64,000 nt of DNA from an uncultured Actinobaculum sp. (GCA_938020505.1 CALIHR010000055.1:124001-188000); one strand, 5' to 3'. Positions 54,001 through 63,115 are shown, numbered from the stretch's first letter. Notes: generated by a model from the sequence alone, not told the origin. Numbers and translations: made by a program.

Positions 54001-55503
54001 ATGAGCACTCAGTACCCTCCGCAGAATGCCACGGCCACCGGGCAGATCGGCCAGAATTCGACCGATCAGCAGGCGTACCCGTCGCCCTTTGCGGGCCACG
54101 ACTCGCCTGCCGCCCCCAAGCCCAAAGGAAGTTCGGGAAAGACGAGCATCGCGGCGCTCGTCGGAGGAATCGGCGCGCTTCTCGCCGTCATAGGCCTCTT
54201 CCTTCCCTACTTCAAGGCCGAAGGAGGAAACCTCTCGTGGTTGAACTCGGGCAACTACAAGGGCTCAATGGGGCCGTTCTTCCTGACTCTCGCGCTGGGC
54301 GTCATCGCCGTCGTGGCTGTAATCATCCCGTCGCTCACGAAGAAATCGCCCAAGGCGGGCGGACTCGCGGCCGGGCTGGCGCAGACGCTCGCGGGCGTCA
54401 TCACCGTCAGCAACTGGGCGGTCAACTTCCAACCCGCGAAATTCGCCGACGACGCCTCTCGTGGAATCGGATTCTGGCTCATCGGAATCGGCGGAATCAT
54501 CCTTGCCCTGGGAGGCCTTCTCACGCTGATCAGCGGCTTGAGGGCGGGAGCCGGCTCCGACGGACGCACCGGCGGCTCTTATCTCTCCGCCCCCTACACG
54601 AACCAAGAATCGACGCTTGCGCCGCCTGTGGGCGCCGCGGGGCAGCCGCTTCCGGGCGACCAGAATTGGACCGGTCAGTTCCCGCCCGCGCAGCCTTACG
54701 GCCAGCCGTATTCGACTCAGGCCCCTTTCCAGCAGCAGCCGCCTTTCGCCCAGTCGGCGGGGTCGAGTTACACGGGAGCCCCTCCCATGTCTGCGCAGTC
54801 GGCTCCGGAAACCCGCTGGCCGGCTTCGGTGCCGTCAGCCCCCTCGGCTTCCCCGCAGTTCATGCAGGGAGGCTACGGTTCCCCCGCAGCGCAGCCGTAT
54901 GGAGGGAACCAGCCCGCCCAGCCTTACGTGCAGCAGCCATATGATGCGAACCAGCCCGCGCAGGCGTACGGACAGCCGGGGGCCTTCCAAAGCCCAGGCG
55001 CGCCGCAGCAACAGCCGAACGGCCCGCAGCAGCCGTTCAACAATGAGCAGGCTCCAGGCAATCAGCAGATTCCGGGCAGCCAACAGGCGCCCTTCGGACA
55101 GTCAGAGGCTTCTCATCCTCAGCCGCAGACGTCTTCCGGCCAGCCGCAGTTCAATCAGCCGCAGTTCGGGCAGGCGCCGAGCAACGTGCCCGCGCAAAGC
55201 CAGCAAGGCGGGCCGACACAGAACGGACAGGCGCCTCAAGCGGCCCAAAGCGAGCAGGCTCCTGAGGAAACAGCGCCCCAAGGCGAGCAGGCTCCGCAAG
55301 CTGCGCCGACGTCCGGGGCCGACGGCGCACCCCAGACCGGCGGCGCCCCTCAAGCGGGCGAGACGCCGACCGAGGGAATGCAGCCGCCTGCCCAGGCTCA
55401 GTCCCCCCGGCAGGGAACTCCGGCGTCGAGCCCTTCGGCGTCCGAAGCTGCGCCGCCGCCCCAGAACGACGGCGAGGCCTGGCGTCCCAAGACCGACCAG
55501 TGA
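54001..55503 (+). CDS. Four-helix membrane protein with long Gln/Pro tail, paralogue 2 of 5
   Basis: A 500-residue protein. Residues 1-42 are hydrophilic (STQYPPQNATATGQIG); four membrane segments fall near 43-65 (ending GLFLPYF), 85-108, 118-138 and 155-178 (GFWLIGIGGII). The remaining 300 residues are a disordered Gln/Pro/Gly/Ala/Tyr tail with motifs such as AQPYGQPYS and QQAPFGQ, becoming rich in Ala, Gln and Glu at the end. TACCAT sits six bases before the ATG with no ribosome site, which supports a leaderless start; an ATG 16 codons earlier is less likely. The tail is unusual in length and could mediate assembly; this is inference. Confidence 0.65.
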   Translation: MSTQYPPQNATATGQIGQNSTDQQAYPSPFAGHDSPAAPKPKGSSGKTSIAALVGGIGALLAVIGLFLPYFKAEGGNLSWLNSGNYKGSMGPFFLTLALGVIAVVAVIIPSLTKKSPKAGGLAAGLAQTLAGVITVSNWAVNFQPAKFADDASRGIGFWLIGIGGIILALGGLLTLISGLRAGAGSDGRTGGSYLSAPYTNQESTLAPPVGAAGQPLPGDQNWTGQFPPAQPYGQPYSTQAPFQQQPPFAQSAGSSYTGAPPMSAQSAPETRWPASVPSAPSASPQFMQGGYGSPAAQPYGGNQPAQPYVQQPYDANQPAQAYGQPGAFQSPGAPQQQPNGPQQPFNNEQAPGNQQIPGSQQAPFGQSEASHPQPQTSSGQPQFNQPQFGQAPSNVPAQSQQGGPTQNGQAPQAAQSEQAPEETAPQGEQAPQAAPTSGADGAPQTGGAPQAGETPTEGMQPPAQAQSPRQGTPASSPSASEAAPPPQNDGEAWRPKTDQ

Positions 55504-55553
55504 CGTCTTCCAACTTTTACGACGATCGGCTTTAGGGCAAATCGACTCATTGA

Positions 55554-55596
55554 ACTCTCGCTCGGAGATCGGCAAAGCCCGTTCCCGAGCGAGAGT
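55554..55596 (+). terminator. Terminator after paralogue 2
   Basis: A 12-bp stem ACTCTCGCTCGG/CCGAGCGAGAGT encloses a 19-base loop that can itself fold, followed by CCTTTT. It lies 50 bases after the stop. Confidence 0.7.
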
Positions 55597-55668
55597 CCTT
55601 TTCGCCGTTCCGAGGGCGGGCCAAGGAGCGCTGCGAAGGCGGCCCTCTGCGGTCGCAGCTTTCGAAGC

Positions 55669-55708
55669 GATGCCCGGCGTCTTAAGCAGATGCCCGGCGT
55701 CTTAAGCA
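55669..55708. repeat. Perfect tandem duplication of 20 bp
   Basis: GATGCCCGGCGTCTTAAGCA occurs twice with no gap, at 55669-55688 and 55689-55708. Confidence 0.9.
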
Positions 55709-55813
55709 CCGGCTGTTTTGCTTGAGAGTTTGCGTCAACATGCCGCCGAAAATACACAACTCCCCTTTCCCACCGTTTCACCTAGCTGCCTCGATTCGCT
55801 AATATCCGGTGTT

Positions 55814-56605
55814 ATGAGCATCTACAACACACCTATGCCCAATCGCCCCAATGAGGGCTCGGCGCGCTCGCGTCTCATGCCCGGTCTGGCAACGACGGCG
55901 GCGGGCGCAGCAATCGGCCTCATCGGCTTGTTTCTTCCATTAATAAAAGTTACCCTCGCGGCATACGGGAATGAAAAATCGAACGGGGCAAGCCTCTTCG
56001 AAGCGATAACGAAATCCAGTCCCAATGCGCCCGGAGCCGGCAAAGCATATTTTACCGTTCTAGCCATTGTCGTCTCCCTCGCGCTAAGCGTTGCCGCTCT
56101 CGTGAACAGCAAAATTGGGCTGGCAAAGGGAGCAGGAATCGCTTGTATAGTCCTCGGAGTCATTTCCCTGATAATATGTGTCAGCTACTATAATGATTAC
56201 AAAGAAATCGCGGACAAAATCAGCAACAGCTACGGCGGCGCCTATAATTCCAATGTCTCCTCTTCGTCCTCTTTGGGATTCGGTTTCTACTTGCTGACTC
56301 TCAGCGCCCTCCTCGTCTTGATAGGCGGCGGCGTCACTGTGGTTTTGGCCGGAAAGCTCCGAGCTCGAACCAGTTTCGGGGCAAACCCCGCGATGGGCAA
56401 TGGACAGTTCGGCCCCTACGGTCAACAGCCTGGCGTCCCTCAGGCAGGCTATCAAGATCCAAGCTTCCAACAGCAGGGCGGTTATCCTCAGCAGGGCGGC
56501 TACCCGCAACAGGGCGGTTATCCTGAGGGCGGCTACCCGCAACAAGGCGGTTATCCTCAGCAGGATGGCTATTCCCAGCAGTGGGGCGGCCAGCAGCCCT
56601 GGTGA
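55814..56605 (+). CDS. Four-helix membrane protein with QQGGYP repeats, paralogue 3 of 5
   Basis: A 263-residue protein with four membrane segments near residues 25-50 (LIGLFLPLIKVTL), 75-97, 102-124 and 152-178 (GFYLLTLSALLVL), then a tail of about 75 residues built of QQGGYP units. Compared with its neighbours it is AT-richer and uses rare codons such as TTA (in FLPLIK) and ATA, a sign of different origin or relaxed selection. TAATAT, an ideal -10 box, ends eight bases before the ATG, so it should be leaderless. QQGGYP tails are known from other bacterial membrane proteins and may form flexible contacts. Confidence 0.65.
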   Translation: MSIYNTPMPNRPNEGSARSRLMPGLATTAAGAAIGLIGLFLPLIKVTLAAYGNEKSNGASLFEAITKSSPNAPGAGKAYFTVLAIVVSLALSVAALVNSKIGLAKGAGIACIVLGVISLIICVSYYNDYKEIADKISNSYGGAYNSNVSSSSSLGFGFYLLTLSALLVLIGGGVTVVLAGKLRARTSFGANPAMGNGQFGPYGQQPGVPQAGYQDPSFQQQGGYPQQGGYPQQGGYPEGGYPQQGGYPQQDGYSQQWGGQQPW

Positions 56606-56735
56606 CCGGAAGTCGACGGAGTCTCTGAGACCGAGGGGCGGACCCTTGGGAATCTGACTGCTTGCCTCTAGGACCAAACTGAAAGAGCGCTCACAGTTGC
56701 CCTGTCCGCCCCTTGGTTTCATCTAGGATGCTGCT

Positions 56736-57419
56736 ATGAGTACAACACATAACACATCCAATACGGCTTCCGCGGGCGGCAAAACGCCTCTTTCCCGCGC
56801 GATGCCGGGCCTTGCTTTCTCTCTCGCCTCTACCCTGGCGGGCGTCGTCTCGCTGTTCCTCCCCATGTATGAATTCGACGAGGAATACGCCATGTCGGAC
56901 GAAGTGTCCAGCATGACATTGCTCAAGGCTCTCGGACACAGCGAGTTCAGAACGGTGGGCTTGCTCATCAGCATCGCTGCCATTTTCGTGGTCCTGGGGT
57001 TCAGCCTCGCCCCCTTCATCACGGGAGGAAAGCTCACATCGATACAAATAGCCGGGCGCACAGGCGTCACGGCAGGAGGCGTATTCGTTGTCGGACGCAT
57101 CGCTGATTTCATAAAAATGAAACGAGACAACTTTCCCTTTGACCAATTGGGAATGGGCTTCATCCTCTTCTCCGTGGCGGGAGTTCTTATGTTCATAGCC
57201 GGTTTCGTTGTTCGGAACACGGCCAATCGGATCGAGGCTGAAAGCAAACCCTCCGATTTCGACGTCGCCGCTGCCTCCGGTCAGGCGCCTGCAGGCCAGG
57301 GCCAGCAAGGTTTTCCGCAACAGCAGGGCCAGCAAGGATCTCCGCAGACCGGCCAGCAGCTCTACCAAGAAGGCCAACAATCCAACCAAGGAGGCCAACA
57401 GCCTTTGCCCCATCAGTGA
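56736..57419 (+). CDS. Four-helix membrane protein, paralogue 4 of 5
   Basis: A 227-residue protein with four membrane segments near residues 24-46 (GVVSLFLPMYEF), 70-92, 105-125 and 137-160 (GMGFILFSVAGVLM), and a tail of about 50 residues rich in Gln and Gly (GQQGFPQQQGQQGS). The external loop after helix one is acidic (EFDEEYAMSDEV). TAGGAT (56724-56729) lies six bases before the ATG, again without a ribosome site. The arrangement matches paralogues 1-3; sequence identity is low outside the motifs. Confidence 0.65.
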   Translation: MSTTHNTSNTASAGGKTPLSRAMPGLAFSLASTLAGVVSLFLPMYEFDEEYAMSDEVSSMTLLKALGHSEFRTVGLLISIAAIFVVLGFSLAPFITGGKLTSIQIAGRTGVTAGGVFVVGRIADFIKMKRDNFPFDQLGMGFILFSVAGVLMFIAGFVVRNTANRIEAESKPSDFDVAAASGQAPAGQGQQGFPQQQGQQGSPQTGQQLYQEGQQSNQGGQQPLPHQ

Positions 57420-57713
57420 CGGCGGGTTGCCGCAAGCGACGCTGATAAGACACTGAGTTTGCAGAGCACAAGGATCAAAAGGACGACTAGGTCGGCTCTG
57501 GCGACTGCGAATCAACTTAAAAATGAGCGCAAACGAAGCCGCTCAATCTGAACCTTAGAGCGCACTGGTCTGCGCAGAACAAATACCGGCATCGACTTGA
57601 GCGCCGCACGCACCGGAAAACAATCCGCGCGTGCGGCGCTTTTTTGCCCGAGGTAGAGCGCTCCCCAGGTTTCGTTGCGGCAACAAGGGTTTCGAGCCGC
57701 TAACGTCGAACCT
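57420..57713. other. Intergenic region with strong terminator
   Basis: It holds the terminator of paralogue 4 at 57600-57645 and the TAACGT -10 box of paralogue 5. Nothing else is recognised. Confidence 0.55.
57600..57645 (+). terminator. Intrinsic terminator after paralogue 4
   Basis: A 12-bp stem AGCGCCGCACGC/GCGTGCGGCGCT with a 17-base loop is followed by six Ts (57640-57645). It is the clearest classical terminator of the window and lies 180 bases after the stop. Confidence 0.9.
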
Positions 57714-58448
57714 ATGCACGACTATCCCGGCTCGCCTCCGCCCAAGCCTCGCCGTGCGGGCGGCCGTGACGCGTCGCCGTCGGCCTACAGGGTCGCGTCG
57801 CCGCGCGAATACACAAAGGCGCCGGCTCTCATCGCGGAGACCGACGCGTTTCTTCAGATGCCGACCTCGCGGAGCCGGAGGGCGCGAAGGGCGCAGCTGT
57901 TCTTCGCGGCGGCGGCGTCGCTTTCGTGCTTGACCGTGGTCGCCGGGATGTTTCTCGATTACATCACCGACGCCAAGCCTCTCACTTTTCTCGACGTCGT
58001 CGCCGAGCTCTGGGTGCAAAGCCTCGTCCTCGTCGCTGCGCTCGTCGCCGCCGTGGCCGTCGCCGCCTCGCTCTGCCGCCCAGACGGCTACAGCGAGCGC
58101 GGCGCCGCCACGGCAATAGCCGGAGCCGGCGCGGTCATCGCGTGCGGACGGATCGTCGACCTCGCCGCCTTCGGCATAGTGGCGGCGCTCGGGCAAGACG
58201 CCTCCGTGGGCCCCGGCTTGTGGACGATGCTCGGCGGCGCGCTCGTCCTATTCGGCGTCGGCGCGATGGCGAGGAGCAACGCGACATACGGGTGGGCGGA
58301 CGACTCCTCTGCCTCCCTGTGGCGAACCGTATGGGCGCAGGGCAAGGCGGCGGCCGCCGGGCGGTCTAGACTCCGTAGACCCGCTGCGCGTTGCGATCCA
58401 GAACCTCGCACCAGGCGGCCTCTTCGACGCCGCGAAGGCCGGCCATGA
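57714..58448 (+). CDS. Four-helix membrane protein, paralogue 5 of 5
   Basis: A 244-residue protein with a basic N-terminus of about 60 residues, four membrane segments near residues 63-85 (VAGMFLDYI), 103-122, 132-150 and 162-180 (GLWTMLGGALVLFG), and a basic Arg-rich tail instead of the Gln/Pro tail of its relatives. The motif positions are as in paralogues 1-4 (MFLDYI for FLPY, GLWT for GFWL), so I place it as the most diverged member. TAACGT ends seven bases before the ATG. The last 27 codons overlap the convergent tatD by 83 bases; the tail may thus be less constrained. Confidence 0.6.
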   Translation: MHDYPGSPPPKPRRAGGRDASPSAYRVASPREYTKAPALIAETDAFLQMPTSRSRRARRAQLFFAAAASLSCLTVVAGMFLDYITDAKPLTFLDVVAELWVQSLVLVAALVAAVAVAASLCRPDGYSERGAATAIAGAGAVIACGRIVDLAAFGIVAALGQDASVGPGLWTMLGGALVLFGVGAMARSNATYGWADDSSASLWRTVWAQGKAAAAGRSRLRRPAARCDPEPRTRRPLRRREGRP

Positions 58449-59346
58449 AGCGAGCCGTGTAGGCGGAGGCGTAGGGCGCATTCGGGTGTCCCCTCCAAGG
58501 CACGGGGGCGAGGTAGGGCGCGTCGGTTTCGACCAAGATGAGTTCCTCCGGCAGCGCCATGAACGCCTCGCGCAAAGCTTCGTTCGCCGGATAGCTCATC
58601 GGGCCGGCGAAACTTGCAAACCAACCGTTCTCCGCACACGCCTCGGCCATCTCCCTGTCCCCGGAGAAACAGTGGAAGACCGTCCGTTCGGGGGCGCCGC
58701 ATTCGCGAAGGATCCGCATGCACTCGGCGTGGGCCTCGCGATCGTGGATCTGCATGGGCAGGTCGAGGTCCTTCGCAAGCTCGATGTGCATGCGGAAGGC
58801 CTCTTCCTGCGCCTGCCTCCCAGCGGCGGCCGTCCGGTAAAAATCCAGGCCGGTTTCGCCGATGGCGACGACGTCGGCGCTTGCGGCCAACGCCGCGACC
58901 TCGGCCACGGCGTCCTCCAGCGAAAGGCCGCGGTGCCACGGATCGAGTCCGTGGGCCATGCCGTCCGGCGATTCTTCAGTTATTCCGCGATGCAGGGGCG
59001 CTTCATTGGGGTGGATGCCGATTGCCGCGGAAAGGCTCGGCCAGCGTTCGGCGAGCGCGACGGTCGGCTGGAGGGTCGGGACGTCGCAGCCGCAGGTGAT
59101 CGCGCAGCGTACGCCCGCCGCCTCCATCCTGGCGACATGCCAGGGAATGCTCCCTTGGCGGTCTTCGCTGGCGCCGGCGCCAGCCTCACCGTCGCCTTCC
59201 TCGACCCCCGAAGCGACGTCGAAGGACAGCGCCGCATAGTCCCTGTCTCCGCGAACCGGCAGGTGGGTGTGATTGTCGACGATGGCCGAGGCCAAGCGTT
59301 CGGGCACGTCCGGGTAGGTTCTCCGCTTCTTGCGATTGCCGCCCAT
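58366..59346 (-). CDS. tatD: TatD-family metal-dependent hydrolase
   Basis: A 326-residue TIM-barrel hydrolase with probable DNase activity. Metal ligands are seen in DNHTHLP, the Glu of AIGETGLDFYR, QIHDREAH, FHCFSGDREMAE and VETDAPYLAPVP. The segment SAAIGIHPNEA is also typical. An insert of about 35 acidic residues follows the first strand (VASGVEEGDGEAGAGASE). AGGAG lies five bases before the ATG at 59346, ten bases after the metG stop, so it is cotranscribed with metG, as in many bacteria. Confidence 0.92.
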   Translation of the reverse strand: MGGNRKKRRTYPDVPERLASAIVDNHTHLPVRGDRDYAALSFDVASGVEEGDGEAGAGASEDRQGSIPWHVARMEAAGVRCAITCGCDVPTLQPTVALAERWPSLSAAIGIHPNEAPLHRGITEESPDGMAHGLDPWHRGLSLEDAVAEVAALAASADVVAIGETGLDFYRTAAAGRQAQEEAFRMHIELAKDLDLPMQIHDREAHAECMRILRECGAPERTVFHCFSGDREMAEACAENGWFASFAGPMSYPANEALREAFMALPEELILVETDAPYLAPVPWRGHPNAPYASAYTARFMAGLRGVEEAAWCEVLDRNAQRVYGV

Positions 59347-59356
59347 GGGAGCTCCT

Positions 59357-61165
59357 CTACGCCTCGATGCCCAGGCGTTCGAGCTCCTCGGCGACCACGG
59401 CTTCGTCGAGCTTCGCAAACACCGGCGTCGGCTTCGCCACGGGCGTCCCGGGGACGATCTCGCTGGGCGCCCAGGGGCGGACGGGCGAGTAGTCGCCTGT
59501 GATAATCGGATAGGGATCGCCCCCGTCGAGGTCCTCGGCCTCCTCGAGGCGGGGCATGGGGGCGAGGTCGCCCTTGCCTCCGAAGACGCGGTCGATCGCA
59601 TTCGAGGAATGCGGCAAGAACACGGACATCATCGTATTGAGATCCCACACCGCTTGCGCCAGCGTGTGGAGCACGGCAGCCAGGCGCCCGCGCTGTTCGG
59701 GCGCCTTGAGTTTGAAAGGCTCCGTCTTCGCGACGTAGGCGTTGGCCTCGCCGACGAGCCGCATGATTTCGGTCAGAGCCGCGCGCTGGCCGTGGTTGGC
59801 GATGCTCTCGCCGACGGTCGCAAAGCCGTTGCGCACCGCGTCGAGCAGCTCGGCGTCGACCTCCTCCAGCCGCCCGGGCGTCGGAATCTCGCCAAAGTTC
59901 TTGGCGATCATCGCGGCCGTGCGGTTGACGAGGTTGCCCCAGCCGGCCACAAGCTCCGAGTTGTTGCGCCGCACGAACTCGGCCCACGTGAAGTCGGCGT
60001 CCGAGGTCTCGGGCCCGGCGATGGAAATGAAGTAGCGCAGGGCGTCGGGCTGGTATCGGGAGAGCACGTCGCGCACGTAGATGACCACGTTCTTCGACGA
60101 GGAGAACTTCTTCCCCTCCATAGTGAGAAACTCGGAGGCGACCACCTGGGTCGGCAGGTTGAGGCGGCCGAGTTTTCCGGGCTCGCCGCCGCGCGAGCCC
60201 TCGCCGTTGTACGCGAGCAGCTCGGCCGGCCAGATCTGGGAGTGGAAGACGATGTTGTCTTTGCCCATGAAGTAGTACGAAAGCGCCTCGGGGTCGTTCC
60301 ACCACTTGCGCCAGTCATCGGCGGCTCCCTCCCCTGCCGCGGCGCGGCGGCGCGCCCATTCGACGGAAGCGGAAAGATAGCCGATGACGGCGTCGAACCA
60401 GACGTACAGCCGCTTGTTCGGCTGGTCTTCCCAGCCCGGAACCGGTATGCCCCAGGAAATGTCGCGGGTCATCGCCCGCGGGCGCACGTCTTCGAGGAGG
60501 TGCTTGGAGAAGACGATGACGTTCGGGCGCCATTCGCCGGTGGCTTCGACGGCGTCGAGCCACTCCCCCAGCTTCTCCGCCAACGCGGGAACGTCGAGGA
60601 AATAGTGGTCCGTGACTTCAAACCGCGGCGCCTGCCCGGAAACCTTGGAAACGGGGTCGATGAGATCCTGGGGGTCGAGCTGGTTCCCGCAGGTGTCACA
60701 TTGGTCCCCGCGGGCGCCTTCGCTGCCGCATATGGGGCACGTGCCCTCAATATAGCGGTCGGGAAGGGTGTTTCCGGTCACCGGGTCGATGGCCACATTC
60801 TGCTGCTGGACGATCATGTACCCGTTGTCGCGGCAGACCTCGAACATGCTTTGGACCACGCGTTCGTGGTTGACCGCGGTGGTCCGGGTGAAGAGGTCGT
60901 AAGACAGGCCGAGGGCCACAAGGTCCTCGACGATGATCCTGTTGTTCTCATCGGCGAGCTGCTTGGGGGTCTTTCCCTCGGCCTCGGCCGCGACGAGGAT
61001 CGGAGTGCCGTGCTCGTCCGTTCCGGAGACCATGAGCACATCCTCGCCGCGCATTCGCATGTACCTGGAAAAGACGTCCGAGGGGACTCCGAAGCCCGCG
61101 ACGTGGCCGATGTGGCGGGGGCCGTTGGCGTAAGGCCATGCAACTGCAGAGAGGATATGCGACAT
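59357..61165 (-). CDS. metG: Methionyl-tRNA synthetase
   Basis: A 602-residue class I synthetase that charges tRNA-Met. It has [16 protein letters not shown] with the HIGH motif, a [18 protein letters not shown] zinc site near residue 140, [15 protein letters not shown], and KKFSSSKN for KMSKS near residue 340. The anticodon-binding helical domain follows. TAATCT, a -10 box, lies seven bases before the ATG at 61165, favouring that start as leaderless over an ATG two codons earlier. tatD follows in the same operon. Confidence 0.95.
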   Translation of the reverse strand: MSHILSAVAWPYANGPRHIGHVAGFGVPSDVFSRYMRMRGEDVLMVSGTDEHGTPILVAAEAEGKTPKQLADENNRIIVEDLVALGLSYDLFTRTTAVNHERVVQSMFEVCRDNGYMIVQQQNVAIDPVTGNTLPDRYIEGTCPICGSEGARGDQCDTCGNQLDPQDLIDPVSKVSGQAPRFEVTDHYFLDVPALAEKLGEWLDAVEATGEWRPNVIVFSKHLLEDVRPRAMTRDISWGIPVPGWEDQPNKRLYVWFDAVIGYLSASVEWARRRAAAGEGAADDWRKWWNDPEALSYYFMGKDNIVFHSQIWPAELLAYNGEGSRGGEPGKLGRLNLPTQVVASEFLTMEGKKFSSSKNVVIYVRDVLSRYQPDALRYFISIAGPETSDADFTWAEFVRRNNSELVAGWGNLVNRTAAMIAKNFGEIPTPGRLEEVDAELLDAVRNGFATVGESIANHGQRAALTEIMRLVGEANAYVAKTEPFKLKAPEQRGRLAAVLHTLAQAVWDLNTMMSVFLPHSSNAIDRVFGGKGDLAPMPRLEEAEDLDGGDPYPIITGDYSPVRPWAPSEIVPGTPVAKPTPVFAKLDEAVVAEELERLGIEA

Positions 61166-61409
61166 AGACATAAGATTACGTCGCCGCGGGGCTCGGTTCA
61201 TCTTTCCCCGCACACATGGACGCGATTGCGCGCCGGCGACGCCGCGGGAGCGCGCTCGCGAGCGTCCGCCGCGCGCCCCGATGCCTCCGTTCCGAAGCTT
61301 CGGCGCGCAACCCGTGCAAACCGGGCGGCCGAGCCGCCGATGAATTGCGGACAGCGAAACTTGAAAATCGTGCCCATGCGCGGGCAGGCGCAGACCGAAG
61401 CGGGGCCGC

Positions 61410-61415
61410 TAGAAT
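61410..61415 (+). promoter_or_regulatory. -10 box of the PncA-like gene
   Basis: TAGAAT lies 60 bases before the ATG of the amidase gene; no clear -35 is seen. The ribosome site GGAGG is present just before the start. Confidence 0.4.
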
Positions 61416-61474
61416 TCTCGGTATCGGGAAAGCACCGCCCCGTCCTCAGGCGCGACGGGGATTTGGAGGGAAAC

Positions 61475-62374
61475 ATGGCCGAGTCACGGGCACTCATCAT
61501 CGTCGATGTTCAGCCGACGTTCTGCGAGGGCGGAGCGCTTGCAGTCGAAGGAGGCAACGCGACGGCCGAGAGGATCGCCGATTTCGTCACCGAGAACGCC
61601 GACGAATACGCAATGGTCGTCACAACGCAGGATTGGCACGTCAACCCCGGCTCTCACTTTTCGCAGACGCCGGATTTCATCGACACGTGGCCGCCTCACG
61701 CGCTGGCGGGGACAGCCGAGGCCGAGCTTCACGAGGCCGTCGCCTCCCTTCCCGTCGACGCCTCGGTGAAAAAGGGCAAATACGAGGCGGCCTATTCGGG
61801 GTTTGAAGGCAGCGACGCCGACGGGCGCTCTCTCGAGGAGATCCTTCGCGCCGCCGGGATTGAGGAGGTCGACGTCGTCGGGCTTGCCGAATCCCATTGC
61901 GTGAAGGAAACCGCCCTCGACGCGCTGAGGGCGGGATGGCCCACGCGCGTCCTGTCCGATTTGACCGTGCCTGTCAGCGAGGAGCTCGGCGTCGCCGCCC
62001 GGACGGAGATGGACGAGGCGGGCGTCGAGCAGGTGGCTTCAGGGAGCGCCTTCGGATTCTACGAGGAGGGCGAGGACACCCCGATTCCGGGCGACGACGC
62101 GTCCGTCGCCGGCTATGCCGAGGACGGCTACGCCGACGGCGATCCTTACTCGGACGACGATCAATACGGCGACCTTGACGAAGACGACGAGGAGCCCGAC
62201 CTCGCTGCCCGGCTCACAGCCGGGCTGGGCGCCGGGCTGAGCCTTTCGAGCCAGGCGGAAGACGTCGATCTCGACGACTTCGACGTCGACATCGACGAGG
62301 AGATCGACTTTTCCGACGACGCCGACGAGGCCGACTTCGACTTCTCAGACATCGACGACAAACCGGGCCTCTGA
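61475..62374 (+). CDS. pncA: Nicotinamidase-like isochorismatase with acidic C-terminal tail
   Basis: The first 200 residues match nicotinamidase (PncA), which hydrolyses nicotinamide to nicotinate for NAD recycling. The catalytic triad is Asp11 (IIVDVQPTF), a Lys near residue 99 (KKGKYEAAYSGFEG) and Cys near 142 (AESHCVKETALDA); metal ligands are in TQDWHVNPGSHF. After residue 205 there is an extra tail of about 95 residues, mostly Asp, Glu, Gly and Tyr (DDDQYGDLDEDDEEPD). GGAGG precedes the ATG at 61475; the long upstream frame is a shadow of metG. The tail is not part of the family and is probably disordered. Confidence 0.85.
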   Translation: MAESRALIIVDVQPTFCEGGALAVEGGNATAERIADFVTENADEYAMVVTTQDWHVNPGSHFSQTPDFIDTWPPHALAGTAEAELHEAVASLPVDASVKKGKYEAAYSGFEGSDADGRSLEEILRAAGIEEVDVVGLAESHCVKETALDALRAGWPTRVLSDLTVPVSEELGVAARTEMDEAGVEQVASGSAFGFYEEGEDTPIPGDDASVAGYAEDGYADGDPYSDDDQYGDLDEDDEEPDLAARLTAGLGAGLSLSSQAEDVDLDDFDVDIDEEIDFSDDADEADFDFSDIDDKPGL

Positions 62375-62766
62375 CGCGACGCCCCGGCCTCTGACGGAGC
62401 AAGTCCGGCCTTCGAGAGCGCGAGCCTAGCCTCCGGCTGCGCGAGTCCGCCGGCGAGAAGCGCGAATTTCGCAAGGGTTTCGGCTGTCTATTTATCCGCG
62501 AGCTCTCGCGGAAGCAGCCAGAGAATGTGACGTTTAACGTGACGTTTTTTGCGCATAAAACGACATCCAAATGCGGCACTTGCTCAAAACGGCATTAGGC
62601 CAAAGAAATCACCAGGTTAGGGCAGCCTCGCAAAACTCGGAACAGCAACGGTGAGGTGGCCCTTCCCTTCCTATCCGTCGCAGACGAAGGGGCATAGATT
62701 GAAGGTGTTCAAGCTTCGCACGGCGATCGAGCCGCTTCGCCGTCTTCTACCTGAAAGAGGTTCATC
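62375..62766. other. Gene-free region with GTGACGTTT repeats
   Basis: No gene is supported. GTGACGTTT occurs at 62526-62534 and 62538-62546 (12 bp apart) in an AT-rich patch about 220 bases before the DUF1540-like gene, and the left part is made of decayed CTCTGACG/GCGAGCCT words. A possible regulatory site. Confidence 0.45.
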
Positions 62767-63024
62767 ATGGCCCAGACACCGGTTTCCACGTGTGCGGCAA
62801 CCGCATGCTCCTTCAACAACGGCGGCTGCACAGTCGCGATGACAATGGGTGAGCGCGGCTGCGCAACCTTCGCCAAGCTGGACGCCCGCCGTTCGGTCGC
62901 CGCGAACGGACTCGTCGGCGCATGCCAGCGCCTCGAGTGCGTCCACAATTCCGACCTCGTGTGCACGGCGGCGTCCATCGACGTCACCGCCGACGCCGAC
63001 TGCGCGGGCTTCAAGGCCCGGTAG
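62767..63024 (+). CDS. Cysteine-rich DUF1540-like small protein
   Basis: An 85-residue protein with seven or eight cysteines in two modules: CAATACSFNNGGCTVAM with CATF, and CQRLECVHNSDLVCTA with CAGF. The C-x4-C-x6-C spacing resembles DUF1540, a small metal- or disulfide-knot domain of unknown function common in actinobacteria and clostridia. No signal peptide is present, so a cytosolic metal site is more likely than disulfides. AGAGG precedes the ATG. It is a single-gene unit closed by the hairpin at 63075. Confidence 0.75.
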   Translation: MAQTPVSTCAATACSFNNGGCTVAMTMGERGCATFAKLDARRSVAANGLVGACQRLECVHNSDLVCTAASIDVTADADCAGFKAR

Positions 63025-63074
63025 CCGTCGATCGGCGGCGCGCCCGCCGGCACGCGATTCCATCGACGAGAACG

Positions 63075-63108
63075 ATGCTGGGACCCCGCGCACTCGGGGT
63101 CCCAGCAT
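63075..63108 (+). terminator. Terminator of the DUF1540-like gene
   Basis: A 14-bp perfect stem (63075-63088 with 63095-63108) with a six-base loop is followed by TTTCTTT, 50 bases after the stop. Confidence 0.85.
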
Positions 63109-63115
63109 TTTCTTT

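Larger units (their letters stand above)
55504..55813. other. Intergenic region with terminator and 20-bp duplication
   Basis: It contains the terminator of paralogue 2 (55554-55596), two adjacent identical 20-bp units (55669-55688 and 55689-55708), and the TAATAT -10 box of paralogue 3. Nothing else is recognised. Confidence 0.55.

Noticed and set aside
59330..61474. Upstream extension of the PncA-like frame across metG
   Set aside because: It is a shadow of metG; the ribosome site and family start are at 61475.
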